Assembly: GCA_019055375.1 (NCBI GenBank)
Contig: JAHQIW010000094.1
Coordinates: forward strand, 80,643-144,642
Direction: 5' to 3'
DNA length: 64,000 bases
Origin: Parelaphostrongylus tenuis
Lineage: Eukaryota; Nematoda; Chromadorea; Rhabditida; Metastrongylidae
The position numbers were made by a program, and so were the translations under genes. How positions within the stretch are numbered: position 1 is the stretch's first letter; the number at the start of each line of letters is the position of its first letter. The notes below the pieces were generated by a model that worked only from the letters and a program-made list of their open reading frames with translations, was not told the DNA's origin and ran no database searches. This document shows, one piece after another, positions 62,110-64,000 of the stretch.

Positions 62110-62570
62110 ATAAAGATCAATCATTATTCACGATTTTCTGCCAACTATCTGCAAGCTTACGGATCTGCATGAATGAGGGCCATTCCTTGGGTTTGGATCA
62201 AAAACCCCTAACATACCTCCTCAACGTGGTCATTGTCTCCCGAATCGGCATTCACGTAGGAAATGTTCCATTGGCAGGAAAGACCATAAATCGTACCTCG
62301 CTGCGTCTGGACTGTAGGCCGGATGCCGCAAGACCACGACACCCAATTCAATCAACTTTTCCTTAGTCTTCTTTGTGGTGTGAGGTTGTGGGTTGGCACC
62401 ATCTTGCTGAAAACAGCGTGCGCTTTCAGCGAATCAATGTCGGGGCACTTTTCCCTCAACGTACCGTCGACTATAACTATCGTCACCTTAAGAATATTTT
62501 ATGGAAAAAATTTTGGAAATATTGCCATGAATTTAACAATAACCGATTCTGCGTGAAACAAACATGAGTT
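62110..62570 (-). pseudogene. Mariner-type transposase relic (C-terminal)
   Basis: Minus sense: CFQQDGA (62405-62430 area), PHTTKKTKEKLIELGVVVL, RHPAYSPDAARYDLWSFLP (the S-P-D-L-A-P-S-D-Y block, altered), MEHFLREC and ADSWQKIV-like LAENRE. A frameshift follows HFLREC. Only the C-terminal catalytic half is recognisable. Confidence 0.65.
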
Positions 62571-62579
62571 TGTGATTTT

Positions 62580-63995
62580 GCGCAGGTGTTAGGAACTTTT
62601 TCCTCTGCCTAATAAATGTGCTCACATCCACAGCAATGACAGTTGGTTAGTGTCCGAAGAATTAATCCATGCGGCTGGTTCATATAGCTGATGGCACTTT
62701 CTCCACAGAAGTTCTCTACAAACTGATGAATGTCGGCTCTGTCAAGGATTATTCCGAGTGCGTACTAAAGTCATACCACGTAAGCTTCTCGAATTGTCTT
62801 ACATTGAGGAGATTGTATTTCTGAATTACACTTATGCATATCGTCAAAAAATAAGAAGCAAAAAATGCAGATACATAGTTTCTCCACTGAAGTGACCTTC
62901 GCACTGGAAAGCGGGAAATTTTAGGAGACGTGGCCTTTCCTTTGTCAGAAATTGTCTCCACAGTAAGCATTTTACTATACGAGTACCAATACACTTCACT
63001 GCGAAATTCAAGCGACGCGCTAATTAAATTCCTTGCTACAGCGCACTGACAAAATCAATTTGAAGAAACCAAACCGGCTTTTATAATATTCATTTTCTGA
63101 AGCTATGGAATGACTTCTATGACACCAGTGAAAAGCCAAGCATAAACGATATTGATGCACTCAAAACACTCCGAGAGCGGAACTTAATTTGTGCTACTCG
63201 TTACTACAGCCCCCTTAACAACTTCGATTAAGAATTCATAATTCAAATATATATTGATAATCGCCATTTATCAATCTATCGCCAGGCAAGCACGAGTGCA
63301 AATTGCCTTATACACTCCGGAGTAAAAAAGGTAATTATCTCTGCGCTGCTACAACCGACTCGAAAAGCTTCTTCATAAATCAAGCAAACCGTCAAATTTC
63401 AGCTATCGAATCAGTACTAAAAGTTTTATTAGTGGTCTGTTCTCGATGTGAGATCCACGAAAATGCACGTGTACCACTCTTGATAGACGTGGTACTGAAA
63501 AGGTTAACATTTGGCTGACTCGCATTCAGTTTACTCCAATTCATATCGGCCCAAATGTTCACTTGGCGAATGGTCGTGTTCTCTGTTGGCAGTTTGCTCC
63601 ATAACACAGCTATCCTATCCAATTAAAGGGTAATATTGACATCTTTTTGTTTCTTGCTATATCCTGTATGCGTCTATGTTATTTCTTCACATTTTCAGAA
63701 CGTTTCGCTATTGCATGTGGTGTTACAAAACTCAATTGCTACTAAGCAACGTTGATGTTAGAGCCATAACAGACATCATGAAAGGCTCAAGATATGATAC
63801 CAAATCATATACTGATGTTAGTATTTACCGAGCTGTTCCGCAACAAATATTGACCTTATTTCTGTATCTTTACGATCTATGAAGGCAGTAGATAGTGATG
63901 CACTGATGCACGCGAAAGCGGCCGTAATCGCAGAAGATCATACATAACATAGGTCCTGAGATATCGAAGGAGTCGGAAAAAAAAAAAACTATCGA
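62580..63995. other. No supported gene; one possible exon at 63701-63882
   Basis: After cacattttcag (63690-63700), 63701-63882 is open and reads YCMWCYKTQLLLSNVDVR through to a TGA. It could be a terminal exon of an unknown gene, but there is no upstream partner and no family match. The rest shows nothing. Confidence 0.2.
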
Positions 63996-64000
63996 CGTTT

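Noticed and set aside
1..64000. CRISPR array, bacterial operon or phage content
   Set aside because: Introns, SINEs, mariner, RTE and nematode receptors show a nuclear animal genome; no regularly spaced repeats of CRISPR type.

Overview
The window looks like a nuclear contig from a parasitic strongylid (hookworm-like) nematode. The evidence is the AT-rich, repeat-dense background, short exons with GT..TTTCAG introns, two nematode-type chemoreceptor (7TM, srx-like) genes in tandem, mariner fossils, an RTE-type non-LTR retrotransposon and GIY-YIG Penelope-like elements (PLEs). The genus is an inference; nothing in the window fixes it.

Genes. Two paralogous plus-strand srx-like receptor genes share one seven-exon structure with intron phases 0,2,1,0,0,2. 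Copy 1 (11932-20973) is decayed. Its likely original start codon is ATA where copy 2 has ATG, exon 4 has lost one base, and exon 6 has TGA at a position that is TGG in copy 2. Copy 2 (31131-45098) is open in all seven exons but is spread over 14 kb because its first intron (7.6 kb) and last intron (2.4 kb) are packed with repeats. The splice junction into its exon 5 is the only unclear one.

Mobile DNA. (1) A full-length, uninterrupted 998-codon RTE-type ORF (APE endonuclease plus reverse transcriptase) lies on the minus strand at 58113-61109, with a GC-rich leader up to about 61470 and a very short 3' tail. (2) Pieces of PLE 3' ends (RT thumb plus GIY-YIG) occur at 4.1-6.8 kb, 23.9-25.3 kb and 52.8-53.3 kb; the last two, and the older 4.8-6.8 kb one, are arranged as inverted pairs. 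(3) Degenerate mariner-type transposase copies lie at 9.2-10.2, 17.5-18.3, 19.2-20.2 (+), 21.4-21.9 (-) and 62.1-62.5 kb (-). (4) tRNA-derived SINE copies lie at 17.1, 56.5 and 56.9 kb. (5) A family of palindromic elements whose arms each carry a tRNA-like A box/B box head lies at 0.2, 15.2, 31.6, 41.5 and 51.1-51.7 kb, with single heads at 22.8, 53.7 and 56.2 kb.

Main discovery candidate. The window holds about 20 hammerhead-ribozyme motifs. Several have the complete conserved core, a perfect stem II, a short palindromic stem III and a compensating stem I. Most sit in short (about 300-500 bp) elements that occur as inverted (foldback) pairs, so each element carries one hammerhead per arm (14.2/14.5, 23.7/25.6, 32.4/32.7, 43.0/43.25, 43.45/43.95, 44.35/44.65 and 50.15/50.6 kb). 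One pair lies immediately outside the PLE 3' ends. Several lie in the sense strand of the copy 2 introns, where they could cut the pre-mRNA.

The remaining sequence (about 0.4-2.3, 2.7-4.1, 6.9-8.1, 10.3-11.9, 27.3-28.7, 29.3-31.1, 45.1-46.4, 47.4-50.0, 53.8-55.4 and 62.6-64 kb) shows no coding region I can support. No rRNA, functional tRNA or CRISPR array is visible.
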